DNA of 64,000 nt from Marinomonas rhizomae (lineage in GTDB: Bacteria; Pseudomonadota; Gammaproteobacteria; Pseudomonadales; Marinomonadaceae). A program made the position numbers and the translations under genes. The notes beneath the pieces are model-generated. The model ran no database searches and was not told the origin of the DNA. It saw only the letters and a program-made list of their open reading frames with translations. The stretch is from the NCBI RefSeq assembly GCF_024397855.1, contig NZ_CP073343.1, positions 620,001 to 684,000 of the forward strand. Reading direction: 5' to 3'. Of this stretch, positions 36,020 to 44,185 are shown in pieces (the first letter of the stretch is position 1; the number at the start of each line of letters is the position of its first letter).

Positions 36020-36055
36020 AGCAAGAGACACAACTTTTTGGTTGTGTCTCTTGCT
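36020..36055. terminator. Strong hairpin after gntK
   Basis: A 15-base perfect stem (arms 36020-36034 and 36041-36055, core GCAAGAGACACAAC) with a six-base loop lies just past the gntK stop. It lacks a clean T tract on the minus strand, so it may be a terminator or an RNA 3'-end-protecting hairpin. Confidence 0.6.
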
Positions 36056-36062
36056 TATATAT

Positions 36063-36554
36063 TTATTTAATCGCTAAAAGCGTCAAGGCTTCATTTAAAA
36101 CTTGGTCGGCATTTTGAGAAATATCGATCACCAGAGCTTCGTCGCTTGTTGGTTCAACTAAAGTGGCGAATTGGCTTTCTAGCATTTCTCGACCATTAAA
36201 ATAATGACCATCACGCTTTTGATGACGTTGCCAAATGGTATCGATGCTGCCTTTTAAATAGATCATGGTGACATCGTCTAAACCATTGCGCAGCATGGCG
36301 CGATATTCTGGCTTCAGTCCTGAGCAAGCAATAACGGCCGTTGGGTTATCAGTCAATATGTTGTTGAGTGTTGCCAACCAATCCTTGCGATCTTCATCTG
36401 TGAGCGGCGTACCTTGGCGCATCTTGTCTACATTGGCTTGGCAGTGAAAGTCATCGCCATCAAAAAATGGGTAACCAAGCTTATCTGCTATGCTTTTGCC
36501 TATTAAAGATTTACCTGAACCTGATACGCCTAATACTACAATTTTCTTTGTCAT
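36063..36554 (-). CDS. gntK: Gluconokinase GntK
   Basis: A 163-residue kinase that phosphorylates gluconate to 6-phosphogluconate using ATP. The P-loop is GVSGSGKSLIG (residues 9-19). FFDGDDFHCQANVDKMRQGTPLTDEDRKDWL, CSGLKPEYR and RHQKRDGHYFNGREMLESQFATLVEP are diagnostic of GntK. It lies downstream of the TRAP genes, after an 87-base gap with two small hairpins, and is probably part of that operon. The product enters the Entner-Doudoroff or pentose phosphate pathway. Confidence 0.95.
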   Translation of the reverse strand: MTKKIVVLGVSGSGKSLIGKSIADKLGYPFFDGDDFHCQANVDKMRQGTPLTDEDRKDWLATLNNILTDNPTAVIACSGLKPEYRAMLRNGLDDVTMIYLKGSIDTIWQRHQKRDGHYFNGREMLESQFATLVEPTSDEALVIDISQNADQVLNEALTLLAIK

Positions 36555-36571
36555 CTTCTTAATTCCTTATC

Positions 36572-36594
36572 GCCTTGCTGTTGTCCAGCAAGGC
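36572..36594 (-). terminator. Hairpin between dctM and gntK
   Basis: GCCTTGCT (36572-36579) pairs with AGCAAGGC (36587-36594) over a seven-base loop. No T tract follows on the minus strand, so it is more likely an RNA processing or stability element than a full stop. Confidence 0.45.
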
Positions 36595-36641
36595 CGCAGT
36601 GTCGTTCAAAAAGCCGTGTTGAACGGCATGGTCTCAATGGG

Positions 36642-37958
36642 TTATTTCCACCAAAGGGCCAGCTCAGGGAAGAATATGACCAAAGCAAGAACCAAAACCT
36701 GCAAGCCAATGAAAGGCATGAGAGAGCTAAAGATTTCGCCCAGACTAATGTCTTTTGGCGCCACAGATTTAAGATAAAACGCCGCGGGGCCAAATGGAGG
36801 TGATAAGAAAGACACCTGCATGTTCAAACAGAACACCACACCAAACCAGATAGGGTCTAAGCCAAGACCTGTAATGATAGGAACGAAGATCGGCATGGTT
36901 AATAGTGCAACACCGACCCAATCTAAGAACATACCGAGTACCAGTAAGATGATCATCATGATCATGACGGTGCCCATGACGCTGCCGCCACTTAGGGCAA
37001 GAATGGTTTCTTCAACAAAGGAGATTCCGCCCATCAGGTTGTATACACCGACCAGAGCGGTTGCCCCGATACCGATCCAGATAATCATGCCACAGGTGCT
37101 CATGGTGGCTTTTGCGCTGTCTTTTAGCATGGCGAAATTCAGCTCGCCACGAATCGCCGCGCTGATAATAATGCCAACCACACCCAGTGCAGAGGCTTCA
37201 GTCACAGACGCTACACCAGTATAAATACTGCCTAATACCATCATTACAGTAAGAAGAGGGAAGAGTAGCGCTTTGAAATAATTGACGTCTTTGTCCGCCG
37301 CCAACTCTTCTTCGCTCGGCAAGGGCGCGTATTCTGGATGAAGACGACAAATGATCAGCACGTAAGCCATGTAAGCGAAGGCAAGAATAAAAGCAGGTAA
37401 GAACGCCGCTTTAAACAAATCACCGATGGAAACACTGGCTGTTAAACCATAGATAATCAATACGATACTGGGTGGTAGCATGGTGCCTAATGCGCCACCG
37501 GCACAGGTCACACCAATGGCCAGTTTGCGGTTGTACCCAAGGCGCAACATTTGCGGCAAGGCCAAGATACCAAGTAATACTGTTTCACCGCCGATCACGC
37601 CAGACATAGACGCTAGAACGATAGCAACTAAAAGAGTTTGTACTGCCACGCCGCCGCGTAGTTTGCGGCCAAAGACTTTCATGGCGTCGAACAGGTCTCG
37701 GGCGATACCAGATCGATCTAATAAGGCGGCCATGAGAACAAACATGGGCACCGCCAGAAATACATAGCTACCGACAAAACTGTACAAACGGCTGGTGATC
37801 AAAGGCAACGCGCCCACGCCAAACCAACCAATAGCAAAAACAAGCGCCACTAACGCGGTCACAAAGGCCAATTGCATGCCTGTTAATAACAATAAAATCA
37901 TAGAGCCGAGCATTAGTAGGCTGCCGTAGCCTATGCCCATAGCGGATAAATCAAACAT
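36642..37958 (-). CDS. TRAP transporter large permease, DctM type (probable gluconate uptake)
   Basis: A 438-residue DctM subunit with about twelve hydrophobic segments. Family blocks are VPMFVLMAALLDRSGIARDLFDAM, MSGVIGGETVLLGILALPQML, GALGTMLPPSIVLIIYGLTASVSIGDLFKAAFLP and LSPPFGPAAFYLKSVAPKD. It overlaps the dctQ end by eight bases. Context with gntR, gntK and two GntR-like operators upstream of its dctP suggests that it imports gluconate or a related sugar acid. Confidence 0.94.
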   Translation of the reverse strand: MFDLSAMGIGYGSLLMLGSMILLLLTGMQLAFVTALVALVFAIGWFGVGALPLITSRLYSFVGSYVFLAVPMFVLMAALLDRSGIARDLFDAMKVFGRKLRGGVAVQTLLVAIVLASMSGVIGGETVLLGILALPQMLRLGYNRKLAIGVTCAGGALGTMLPPSIVLIIYGLTASVSIGDLFKAAFLPAFILAFAYMAYVLIICRLHPEYAPLPSEEELAADKDVNYFKALLFPLLTVMMVLGSIYTGVASVTEASALGVVGIIISAAIRGELNFAMLKDSAKATMSTCGMIIWIGIGATALVGVYNLMGGISFVEETILALSGGSVMGTVMIMMIILLVLGMFLDWVGVALLTMPIFVPIITGLGLDPIWFGVVFCLNMQVSFLSPPFGPAAFYLKSVAPKDISLGEIFSSLMPFIGLQVLVLALVIFFPELALWWK

Positions 37959-38514
37959 CTTTGCGCTTCCTTAAACCATTTAGTTCTTGTATTAGGTGCA
38001 AGAAAAACTGCACAAACATGATACAGAGCGTGGCGAAAATCATGCCTTTCACTAAGGCAGGGAAAACGGGGTTCCAAGCGGAACCAGATGTTTCTAATCG
38101 AAGATCACCAAATGGCGTAAACCATGAGTCCTGAACCATTTGATAAGCGGCCCAGCTAAGTAAACTGGTAAACAGCAGCCCCATGATGTGGTGGAAAACA
38201 TTCAACCAGCGACGTGTTGTGTCTGAGACAATGTCATAGATCAGCACCACACGAACATGTTTGTTAATGGACAACGCATAAATGCCGCCATAAACGAACA
38301 AACAGCCACCTAGAAATGAGGCGGTTTCGTGAACCCAAATGGTTGGTGCGTTGAATAGGTAACGCATCACAACTTCGTAAAAAGAAATGCCAACGGTAAA
38401 GATAAACAGCAAACTGATGAGGTTGCCAAACCAATAGATCGCACGATCTAGGGCGTTTCTCGGCTGTTCAGAACTGTCTAGTGTCTGTGGATGAATTTCG
38501 TCTTTCATGATCAT
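37951..38514 (-). CDS. TRAP transporter small permease, DctQ type
   Basis: A 187-residue membrane protein with four hydrophobic segments (about 30-50, 67-83, 104-124 and 151-171). The SINKHVRVVLIYDIVSDTTRRWLNVFHHIMG loop is typical of DctQ. It is the small subunit of the TRAP transporter between the binding-protein gene (upstream) and dctM (overlapping). A second ATG two codons in (38508) is an alternative start. Confidence 0.9.
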   Translation of the reverse strand: MIMKDEIHPQTLDSSEQPRNALDRAIYWFGNLISLLFIFTVGISFYEVVMRYLFNAPTIWVHETASFLGGCLFVYGGIYALSINKHVRVVLIYDIVSDTTRRWLNVFHHIMGLLFTSLLSWAAYQMVQDSWFTPFGDLRLETSGSAWNPVFPALVKGMIFATLCIMFVQFFLHLIQELNGLRKRKDV

Positions 38515-38528
38515 GATCCAATGAAAAG

Positions 38529-38562
38529 CAGGCGCAGATGCAATAGGTATGCAGTGCGCCTG
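38529..38562 (-). terminator. Hairpin between the binding-protein gene and dctQ
   Basis: CAGGCGCA (38529-38536) pairs perfectly with TGCGCCTG (38555-38562). On the minus strand CTTTTC follows. It likely lowers transcription past the binding-protein gene, or protects its mRNA, as at sbp-cysT. Confidence 0.55.
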
Positions 38563-38593
38563 TTTTGCAGGGTTAAAAGGCTTCTAGGCGAGC

Positions 38594-39610
38594 TTAAAGA
38601 AGGCCGTTTGCTTCTAGGTACGTTGTAATAGAGTCGTACACTTTCTGCGCATTGTCAGAACCTTTGGCAAACTCTTCCCACTGTGTACGAGCAATCGCAC
38701 GGAATTTCTTACGCTCTTCTGCAGACCAATCGTGAATGGTAATGTTTGGATCCGCTTTCGCTGCTTTTACGGCAGCTTGGTCCGCAATACGCAGTTGTGT
38801 TGTCATGTCTTCAGCGAAGTCACGAACTGAAACCGTTAGGATAGCTTGAATGTCTGCTGGCAGTTTGTCCCATTTTTTCTTGTTCATTGAAATATCGATC
38901 AATGGCAAAGAGTGGAAGCCAGGCTGCACAGGGTGTGTCGCAATGTCGTTCATGCCGGCTTTTTGGTTAGTCGAGAAAACCGTGTAGTCAGCCGCGTCGA
39001 TAACGCCTTTGCTAAGACCGGTGAATACTTCAGAACCTGGTAGATTAACTGGTGCCGCACCTGCTGCTGCAAATACGCGTTGAACCAAGCCTTCAGGAGC
39101 ACGAAGTTTCAGACCTTTTAGGTCTGCAACACTGTCTAGAGGAACGCGAGAAACCAAAGATTCAACACCTGTCGTAGAACCACCAATGAATTTTACGCCG
39201 TAAGGTGCGTAAAGCTCGTTCATTAGTTCGTAACCGCCGCCGTAGTTTACGTATTGCAGAAGTTGCTGGGTATTAGACCAAGCGCCGACTGTGTTACCAA
39301 TCAGGCCAAAAGCAGGATCTTTACCAGAGAAGAACTCGGTCGCTGTGATTTGGCCGTCCAAGATGCCCATTTTGATGCCATCTAGCGTTTCAGTGTGTTT
39401 GAAAATACTGCCAACAGGAAGCAACTCGATATGAACTCGACCACCCGTCATTGTTTCGACGCGTTTCGTCCATTCTTTTTGAACTTGGAAGTTTTTGTCG
39501 CCAGCAGGGTCAGAAGATTGGAACTTAAAGTTGTAATCCGCTGCAATTGCTGAAGTCGATAGAATACCGGCTGTAGCGGCCGTCAATAACGTGGTAGTGA
39601 ACTTATTCAT
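38594..39610 (-). CDS. TRAP transporter solute-binding protein, DctP family (probable gluconate or sugar acid)
   Basis: A 338-residue protein from the ATG at 39610, preceded by GGGAAG; an upstream start at 39625 is less likely. The signal peptide is cleaved after AIAA. Key blocks are LKGLKLRAPEGLVQRVFAAAGAAPVNLPGSEVFTGLSKGVIDAADYTVFSTN and the C-terminal KVYDSITTYLEANGLL. The first contains the ligand arginine. The absence of the acidic WEWVG block sets it apart from TakP. Two GntR operators lie upstream and gntK downstream, so gluconate is the inferred ligand. Confidence 0.9.
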   Translation of the reverse strand: MNKFTTTLLTAATAGILSTSAIAADYNFKFQSSDPAGDKNFQVQKEWTKRVETMTGGRVHIELLPVGSIFKHTETLDGIKMGILDGQITATEFFSGKDPAFGLIGNTVGAWSNTQQLLQYVNYGGGYELMNELYAPYGVKFIGGSTTGVESLVSRVPLDSVADLKGLKLRAPEGLVQRVFAAAGAAPVNLPGSEVFTGLSKGVIDAADYTVFSTNQKAGMNDIATHPVQPGFHSLPLIDISMNKKKWDKLPADIQAILTVSVRDFAEDMTTQLRIADQAAVKAAKADPNITIHDWSAEERKKFRAIARTQWEEFAKGSDNAQKVYDSITTYLEANGLL

Positions 39611-39938
39611 GGTATTGCTTCCCATTATTTTTTTTTGAAAGAACCGCTTTATCGTTCGCGATTTTTAGGAATAGTACGTTTAGTTACAATGAATGTTACC
39701 GGTAACTAAGGCGTGATGTTACCGATAACATTTCGGTTTAGTCAAGCCTTTGATAACAAATAAACAGCCGTTAAATGATAGATGCTTGATATGCAAAGAA
39801 ATCTTATTAGCGTGAATTGGGTCTATTTTGCTAGACATTGGTCTAAGAAGCGTTTTGTTGTCTAAAATAAAAGCGCACACTCATGATGGGTGCCTTCTTA
39901 TGTCAAAAGTTTCGTCTGCAAAAAAAGAGAATAATAAA
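39611..39938. other. 328-bp intergenic region between two divergent operons
   Basis: It holds the two GntR operators and the divergent promoters of the TRAP/gntK operon and the DUF294 gene. In-frame upstream codons at 39828 and 39900 belong to the latter's reading frame. No other structure was seen. Confidence 0.6.
39693..39731 (-). promoter_or_regulatory. Two GntR operators upstream of the TRAP-gntK operon
   Basis: ATGTTACCGGTAACTA (39693-39708) and ATGTTACCGATAACAT (39716-39731) are near-perfect copies of the E. coli GntR operator pattern, with centres about 23 bases apart (roughly two helical turns). They lie 83-121 bases before the binding-protein start, consistent with cooperative repression by GntR. 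Confidence 0.8.
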
Positions 39939-41816
39939 ATGGCCGCGATAGATATTCCTGAAGTCCATAAATTCATTGAAACGATTCCTCCCTTTTCGAG
40001 TTTAAGCTTGCCTGAGCGAAAACAACTACTCACAGGTGTAACCATGTTGTACGTGCGCCAGGGCCAGACTTTGATACTAAAAGATGAAGCGGCAACCGTG
40101 CATTTGATTCGTCGCGGCGCCTGCGAAATTCGCACGCCTAAAGGCGGGCTGGTGGATCAAATTGCCGACGGTGAATGTTTTGGTGTGTCTAGTGTGATGG
40201 CGCAAAATCCAGACGGTTTGCAAGTAGTCGCCATGGAAGACAGTTTGGTGTATCGCTTTGAAAAAACACGCTTTATGGAAACGTTGGCACAGAGTGAAGC
40301 CTTTGGGCTTTTCTTTGAACACACCCAGCACAATCGGTTACGTAAACTTTCTCGTAGTCAGAGTAATGAATTAGCCTCTCCTGCCTTGCAGTTATCGACA
40401 CCCATTTCACACATTATGACGCGTCAATTGATTCTTGCGACCCCAGAAGAAAGTGTTCAAACCATCGCCATGCGTATGACCGAAGCGCGAGTCAGTTCTA
40501 TCTTGGTGGTAGAGGGTGACAAACTAACTGGCATCGTCACGGATCGAGATTTACGCTCGCGTATTTTGGCCCTTGGCGGCTCGGCAGATTCATTAGTAAA
40601 AGAGGTAATGACGCAAGACCCTGTTAACTTGAGACCAGACGCCTTGGTAATGCAGGCACAGACTCTGATGAGCGAAAGCAATATTCACCATTTGCCCATT
40701 GTCGATGAAGAACAAAGAGCCGTTGGCATGTTAACCGCTGCTGATTTGTTGCGACATCAAGAACTCAGCCCGTTGCTGCTTATCAATCAAATCCATCGTC
40801 AGCAGTCTATTGAAGAGTTAGCTCGTGTTTGCAAACAATGGCCGACTTTGATTATGAATCTGATTGTCACCGATATGAAACCCGCTGATGTGGGCAAAGT
40901 ACTGGCGACCGTGAGTGATAACCTAACGCGCCGCGTCATTGAGCTAGCGCTGGATAAGTATGGCCCAGCGCCCATGGCGTTTCAGTTTTTGGTGTTCGGT
41001 TCGCAAGCGCGACGGGATCAATCTTTGGGCAGTGATCAAGATAACGGCCTAATGTTAGAGCGCGAACCAACGGAAAAAGAAAGCCAATATTTTGCCGATT
41101 TATCCGAGTGTATTTGCCAAGGCTTGGGGCTTTGCGGCATTCGTCTTTGCCCCGGTAACATCATGGCGAGCAATCCTGAATGGCGAAGAACAGCAGTCGG
41201 CTGGCAGCAAGCTTTTTCTACTTGGATAAAAAGCAGTGCACCGAGCGCTTTACTTCACGCGAGCATCTTTTTCGACATTCGTTGTGTGTATGATTCAGGG
41301 GATAAACAAGGTGATGCGGTGAATAATCTAATCAAAGCCATGCAGTTGGAGGTAAGCAAAAACAGTGTGTTTTTAGCGACGCTGACACGCACCGCGTTGG
41401 CAAGCAAACCGCCATTAGGCTTCTTCCGTCATTTTGTTTTGGAATCCTCTGGCGAGCATAAAAACCAGCTTGACCTTAAACATCAAGGATTAGCGCTTAT
41501 CAATGACTTGGCACGCTTGTATGGCTTGTCCTGCAAGACCTATCGAGCCGGTACCTTGGATCGAATCGAGCAAGCCATTCGCGAAAAGCTCATCAGTGTC
41601 GATACTGCACGCAACCTGATGGACGCTTGGGACAAACTCAATGGCTTGCGTCTTGAAGCTCAAGGACGACACTGGCAAGCCACTGGTAAAGCCAGCGCGT
41701 ATTTGGATCCGAAAGATTTGAGTTCATTAGAGCGTAAGCATCTGAAGACCACCTTTAGCATCATCAATGATGTGCAAGACGTGGCACAGCAGCGGTTTTT
41801 AAGAGGATACAGCTAG
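39939..41816 (+). CDS. DUF294 nucleotidyltransferase-like protein with cyclic-nucleotide-binding and CBS domains
   Basis: About 625 residues from the ATG at 39939; in-frame starts at 39900 (ATG) and 39828 (TTG) are possible. In order it has a cNMP-binding-like domain (about 15-115, GQTLILKDEAATVHLIRRGACEIR), paired CBS domains (about 150-275, TDRDLRSRIL and HHLPIVDEEQRAVGMLTAADLLRH), a DUF294 nucleotidyltransferase core with FGSQARRDQSLGSDQDNGLM (G-S and D-x-D) and a DUF294_C tail. It resembles GlnD-type regulators and likely senses a nucleotide. The exonuclease gene abuts its stop. Confidence 0.9.
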   Translation: MAAIDIPEVHKFIETIPPFSSLSLPERKQLLTGVTMLYVRQGQTLILKDEAATVHLIRRGACEIRTPKGGLVDQIADGECFGVSSVMAQNPDGLQVVAMEDSLVYRFEKTRFMETLAQSEAFGLFFEHTQHNRLRKLSRSQSNELASPALQLSTPISHIMTRQLILATPEESVQTIAMRMTEARVSSILVVEGDKLTGIVTDRDLRSRILALGGSADSLVKEVMTQDPVNLRPDALVMQAQTLMSESNIHHLPIVDEEQRAVGMLTAADLLRHQELSPLLLINQIHRQQSIEELARVCKQWPTLIMNLIVTDMKPADVGKVLATVSDNLTRRVIELALDKYGPAPMAFQFLVFGSQARRDQSLGSDQDNGLMLEREPTEKESQYFADLSECICQGLGLCGIRLCPGNIMASNPEWRRTAVGWQQAFSTWIKSSAPSALLHASIFFDIRCVYDSGDKQGDAVNNLIKAMQLEVSKNSVFLATLTRTALASKPPLGFFRHFVLESSGEHKNQLDLKHQGLALINDLARLYGLSCKTYRAGTLDRIEQAIREKLISVDTARNLMDAWDKLNGLRLEAQGRHWQATGKASAYLDPKDLSSLERKHLKTTFSIINDVQDVAQQRFLRGYS

Positions 41817-42479
41817 ATGGCACTTGCGTTCATGCAAAAGCTCAGTGCGTGGCACCTGTCGCGGCAATCGCTTAAACGAGCCTGGTCTGAATGGGATTAT
41901 CTTGTACTGGATATCGAAACCTCGGGGTTAGATCCGAAGCAAGATCACATCGTTAGTTTTGGTTGGGTATGTATTCATAAAGGTGTGATTGAATTAGATA
42001 CCGCGCGACATATTGTGTTGGATAGTGCACAAATTGGCGACAACGTCGGCATTCACATGATTACTGACTCAGACGTTTTGCAGCAAGGTAAAAAACAAGA
42101 AAGCGTGCTGCGTTACCTACGACACCTTCTACGCGAACGCGTCTTGGTAATGCACCACGCACCAATGGAACTGGGTTTTTTAAAACAAGCGTGGCAAACC
42201 GAAGCCTTAGCGACATTTTCAGCTAACTGGCTAGATACACTCGCCATTGAACGCACCAAAGCCAACCGAGCGCATCAACCTATTCAAGACGGCGGCTTTC
42301 GCCTCGGCTCCTGCCGAGAACGTTACGGCTTACCGGAATACCAAGGCCATGACGCCTTAACCGATGCCTTAGCCACGGCCGAACTACTGCTCGCCCAAAT
42401 TGCCTACCAAGGCAGAGACTGTCGATTACACGACCTAAACCAAATGGGAGGCGGAAGAGTGCGGTTGGCGACGCGTTAG
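41817..42479 (+). CDS. DEDDh 3'-5' exonuclease (DnaQ-like)
   Basis: A 220-residue exonuclease. Exo I VLDIETSGLDPKQDHIVSFGWV provides the first Asp and Glu, Exo II the MHHAPMELGFLKQAW Asp/Glu-like position, and Exo III GHDALTDALATAELL the His-x-x-x-x-Asp of the DEDDh class. In MHHAPMELGF a Met-Glu occurs where many relatives have N-x-x-F-D. It starts immediately after the DUF294 stop (TAG then ATG), so the two are translated together. This DUF294-exonuclease pair recurs in proteobacteria; its job is unclear. Confidence 0.88.
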   Translation: MALAFMQKLSAWHLSRQSLKRAWSEWDYLVLDIETSGLDPKQDHIVSFGWVCIHKGVIELDTARHIVLDSAQIGDNVGIHMITDSDVLQQGKKQESVLRYLRHLLRERVLVMHHAPMELGFLKQAWQTEALATFSANWLDTLAIERTKANRAHQPIQDGGFRLGSCRERYGLPEYQGHDALTDALATAELLLAQIAYQGRDCRLHDLNQMGGGRVRLATR

Positions 42480-42523
42480 CAATAGCCCCCCTTTGGTATT
42501 TTATAGTATTTTAGTAATTACAA

Positions 42524-43273
42524 TTAGGCGGTCCAACCACCGCTTATATCAAGGACTGCGCCAGTGATTTTGCTTGCTCTAGGGCCTGAAAGGAAGCTAA
42601 CCGCAGCGGCGACATCTTCAATTTCAATTGTGTCTGGAATGGCCTTCATGTTTAGAAGGATATCAGGTACGTCTTCTATCCCTGCTTGCATATCTGTCAG
42701 CATGATGCCCGGCTGTATAACGTTTACTGTGATTTTACGAGCACCCAGATCTCTCGCTGCTCCCTTTGAATAGCCTACAATCGCTGCTTTTGTCGCTGCA
42801 TATTCTGTAACACCAGGGACACCAACATGTGTCGCTAATCCGGTACCAATTGAAATGATGCGGCCACCATTACTCATTTTTTGTGACGCTGCTCGAATTG
42901 TGGAAATAACGCCTAGAACGTTAACTTGCCACATGCGATCCCAAGCTTGGGTGTCGGCGTTTGGATCATCAACTTTGCTGCCTTGATTAGCAAGTCCAGC
43001 ATTGTTAACGAGAATATCTAGCTTACCGAATTCTTCTATTACTCGCTCAACAAGAAGTGGTGCAGCCTTTGTGTCACCTTGGTCACTTTGTAAAGCCAAT
43101 CCACGTTGCCCAAGTTTTTCAATCTTACTAATTACTTCTTGTGCCTTTTGAGCGGATTGATTGTATGTGATTACAACATCGGCACCTGCTTCTGCTAGTT
43201 CTAATGCGATAGCAACGCCTAGACCTCTAGACCCGCCTGTTACCAAAGCTACTTTTCCAGTTAGGTTTTTCAT
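42524..43273 (-). CDS. Short-chain dehydrogenase/reductase (SDR)
   Basis: A 249-residue SDR. It has TGGSRGLG (residues 12-19), NNAG (about 90), the catalytic YAATK (Tyr/Lys about 157-161) and a C-terminal GAVLDISGGWTA. It is preceded by AAAGGAGAA. It is divergent from an Rrf2-family gene across 113 bases that contain an AT-rich inverted repeat, so the Rrf2 protein is its probable repressor. The substrate is unknown; it resembles 3-oxoacyl-ACP reductase-like SDRs that act on small carbonyls. Confidence 0.9.
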   Translation of the reverse strand: MKNLTGKVALVTGGSRGLGVAIALELAEAGADVVITYNQSAQKAQEVISKIEKLGQRGLALQSDQGDTKAAPLLVERVIEEFGKLDILVNNAGLANQGSKVDDPNADTQAWDRMWQVNVLGVISTIRAASQKMSNGGRIISIGTGLATHVGVPGVTEYAATKAAIVGYSKGAARDLGARKITVNVIQPGIMLTDMQAGIEDVPDILLNMKAIPDTIEIEDVAAAVSFLSGPRASKITGAVLDISGGWTA

Positions 43274-43333
43274 CTGTTCTCCTTTAATGTTAGTTTAGGA
43301 ATAGCATTTAAGGCTAGGATAGCGCGGTTTTTT

Positions 43334-43364
43334 TTTAAATGCTATTATTAAAATAACATTTAAA
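43334..43364. promoter_or_regulatory. Candidate Rrf2 operator between the SDR and Rrf2 genes
   Basis: TTTAAATG (43334-43341) and CATTTAAA (43357-43364) form perfect arms, with inner TATT/AATA partial symmetry. The repeat is central in the divergent intergenic region and can control both promoters. A further GCATTTAA half-site lies near 43304-43313. Confidence 0.55.
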
Positions 43365-43386
43365 TGAATTATGAGAGTCATGGCTA

Positions 43387-43809
43387 ATGGTTGATTACAG
43401 GTTTTCAACGTCGCTACATATTATGTTGGCGCTTGCATATAGGTCTCGTCGAAATCCAGAAAAGTTGGTGTCATCAAGTGACTTGGCTACTAGCACGAAA
43501 AGTAACCCCACACTGATTCGCCAGCTACTGGTTCCGCTGAATGAAGCAGGCTTAATCAAAACTTATAGGGGGAAGAGTGGAGGTGTGGCTCTAGCAAAAG
43601 ATGCGAAAGATGTATCACTGAGGGAGATATACGAGGCTTCTTTCAGTTCAAAGCTCATGCTTAGTAGAGGAATGGGTTATGAAGGTTGCCCCATAGGCTC
43701 TAACATTCATTGCGTATTTGATCATGTCTTGGGAGAGATGGAAGGTGTGCTTATGAAGCATTTGGAAGGAAAAAACCTACTCGATCTATTGGAATCGTTT
43801 ATCGAATGA
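43387..43809 (+). CDS. Rrf2-family transcriptional regulator
   Basis: A 140-residue Rrf2 protein. The winged HTH includes VSSSDLATSTKSNPTLIRQLLVPLNEAGLIKTYRGKSGGVALAKDAKDVSLREIYEA, the signature of the family. It has only two cysteines (YEGCPIGSNIHCVFD) rather than the three of IscR, so an Fe-S cluster is not assured; redox or ligand sensing like YwnA/NsrR relatives is possible. It is divergent from the SDR gene. Confidence 0.88.
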   Translation: MVDYRFSTSLHIMLALAYRSRRNPEKLVSSSDLATSTKSNPTLIRQLLVPLNEAGLIKTYRGKSGGVALAKDAKDVSLREIYEASFSSKLMLSRGMGYEGCPIGSNIHCVFDHVLGEMEGVLMKHLEGKNLLDLLESFIE

Positions 43810-43833
43810 GTCCTTTTAGAAAACAGCAATGGT

Positions 43834-43851
43834 TTCCCGCTTTCGCGGGAA
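43834..43851 (+). terminator. Short hairpin after the Rrf2 gene
   Basis: TTCCCGC and GCGGGAA form a seven-base stem with loop TTTC, 25 bases past the Rrf2 stop. There is no T run, so it may be a dispersed hairpin element rather than a classical terminator. Confidence 0.4.
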
Positions 43852-43886
43852 TAGCAAAAATGACTGCTCCTTTTATTCCTTTACCA

Positions 43887-44108
43887 CTAACTTCGAGCAG
43901 GTACTGGCGATAATCCCCAATCTTCTTCTTTTGGCTCTGTCGCTAAGACTCTTGGGTTTTCTGACCAGTGCATCAGGCTCATTTCCCCTGCAGCAGATTC
44001 TGTTAATGCTGTGCAATGTTCTACCCAATCGCCATCGTTGTATTCGGAGCTTAAGTCATGCAAGAAGAGATCGAGCTGTTCGAAGGTTTGTGTATAAAAG
44101 AGGCAGTT
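43887..44108 (-). pseudogene. Probable coding remnant without a start codon
   Basis: Reading the minus strand from 44108 to the TAG at 43887-43889 gives 73 open codons of natural protein-like composition. They include LFYTQTFEQLDLFLHDLSSE, VEHCTALTESAAGEMSLMHW and the ending DWGLSPVPARS. A TAA immediately precedes it in frame and no ATG or GTG opens it (the first ATG is 38 codons in). I do not recognise the family. It lies between the terminator of the outer-membrane protein gene and the Rrf2 gene, and is best read as the C-terminal remnant of a decayed gene. Confidence 0.4.
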
Positions 44109-44132
44109 TTAAGGTGTTTGATTTCTTTAAAC

Positions 44133-44164
44133 AAAAAAGACTTAGCCAAACAGGCTAAGTCTTT
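44133..44164 (-). terminator. Terminator of the outer-membrane protein gene
   Basis: AAAGACTTAGCC (44136-44147) pairs perfectly with GGCTAAGTCTTT (44153-44164) around AAACA. On the minus strand it is followed by TTTTTTGT, a textbook terminator 20 bases after the stop codon. Confidence 0.92.
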
Positions 44165-44185
44165 CACTCAAGGGAAACATGAATG

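Noticed and set aside
36020..36055. A classical rho-independent terminator call for the gntK hairpin
   Set aside because: On the minus strand the stem is followed by TAAAAAAG rather than a T tract, so it is kept as a hairpin with uncertain terminating power.
43829..44158. A 109-codon plus-strand frame after the Rrf2 gene
   Set aside because: It begins in a hairpin, overlaps the antisense remnant at 43887-44108 and runs into the terminator of the neighbouring gene; its composition is not protein-like.
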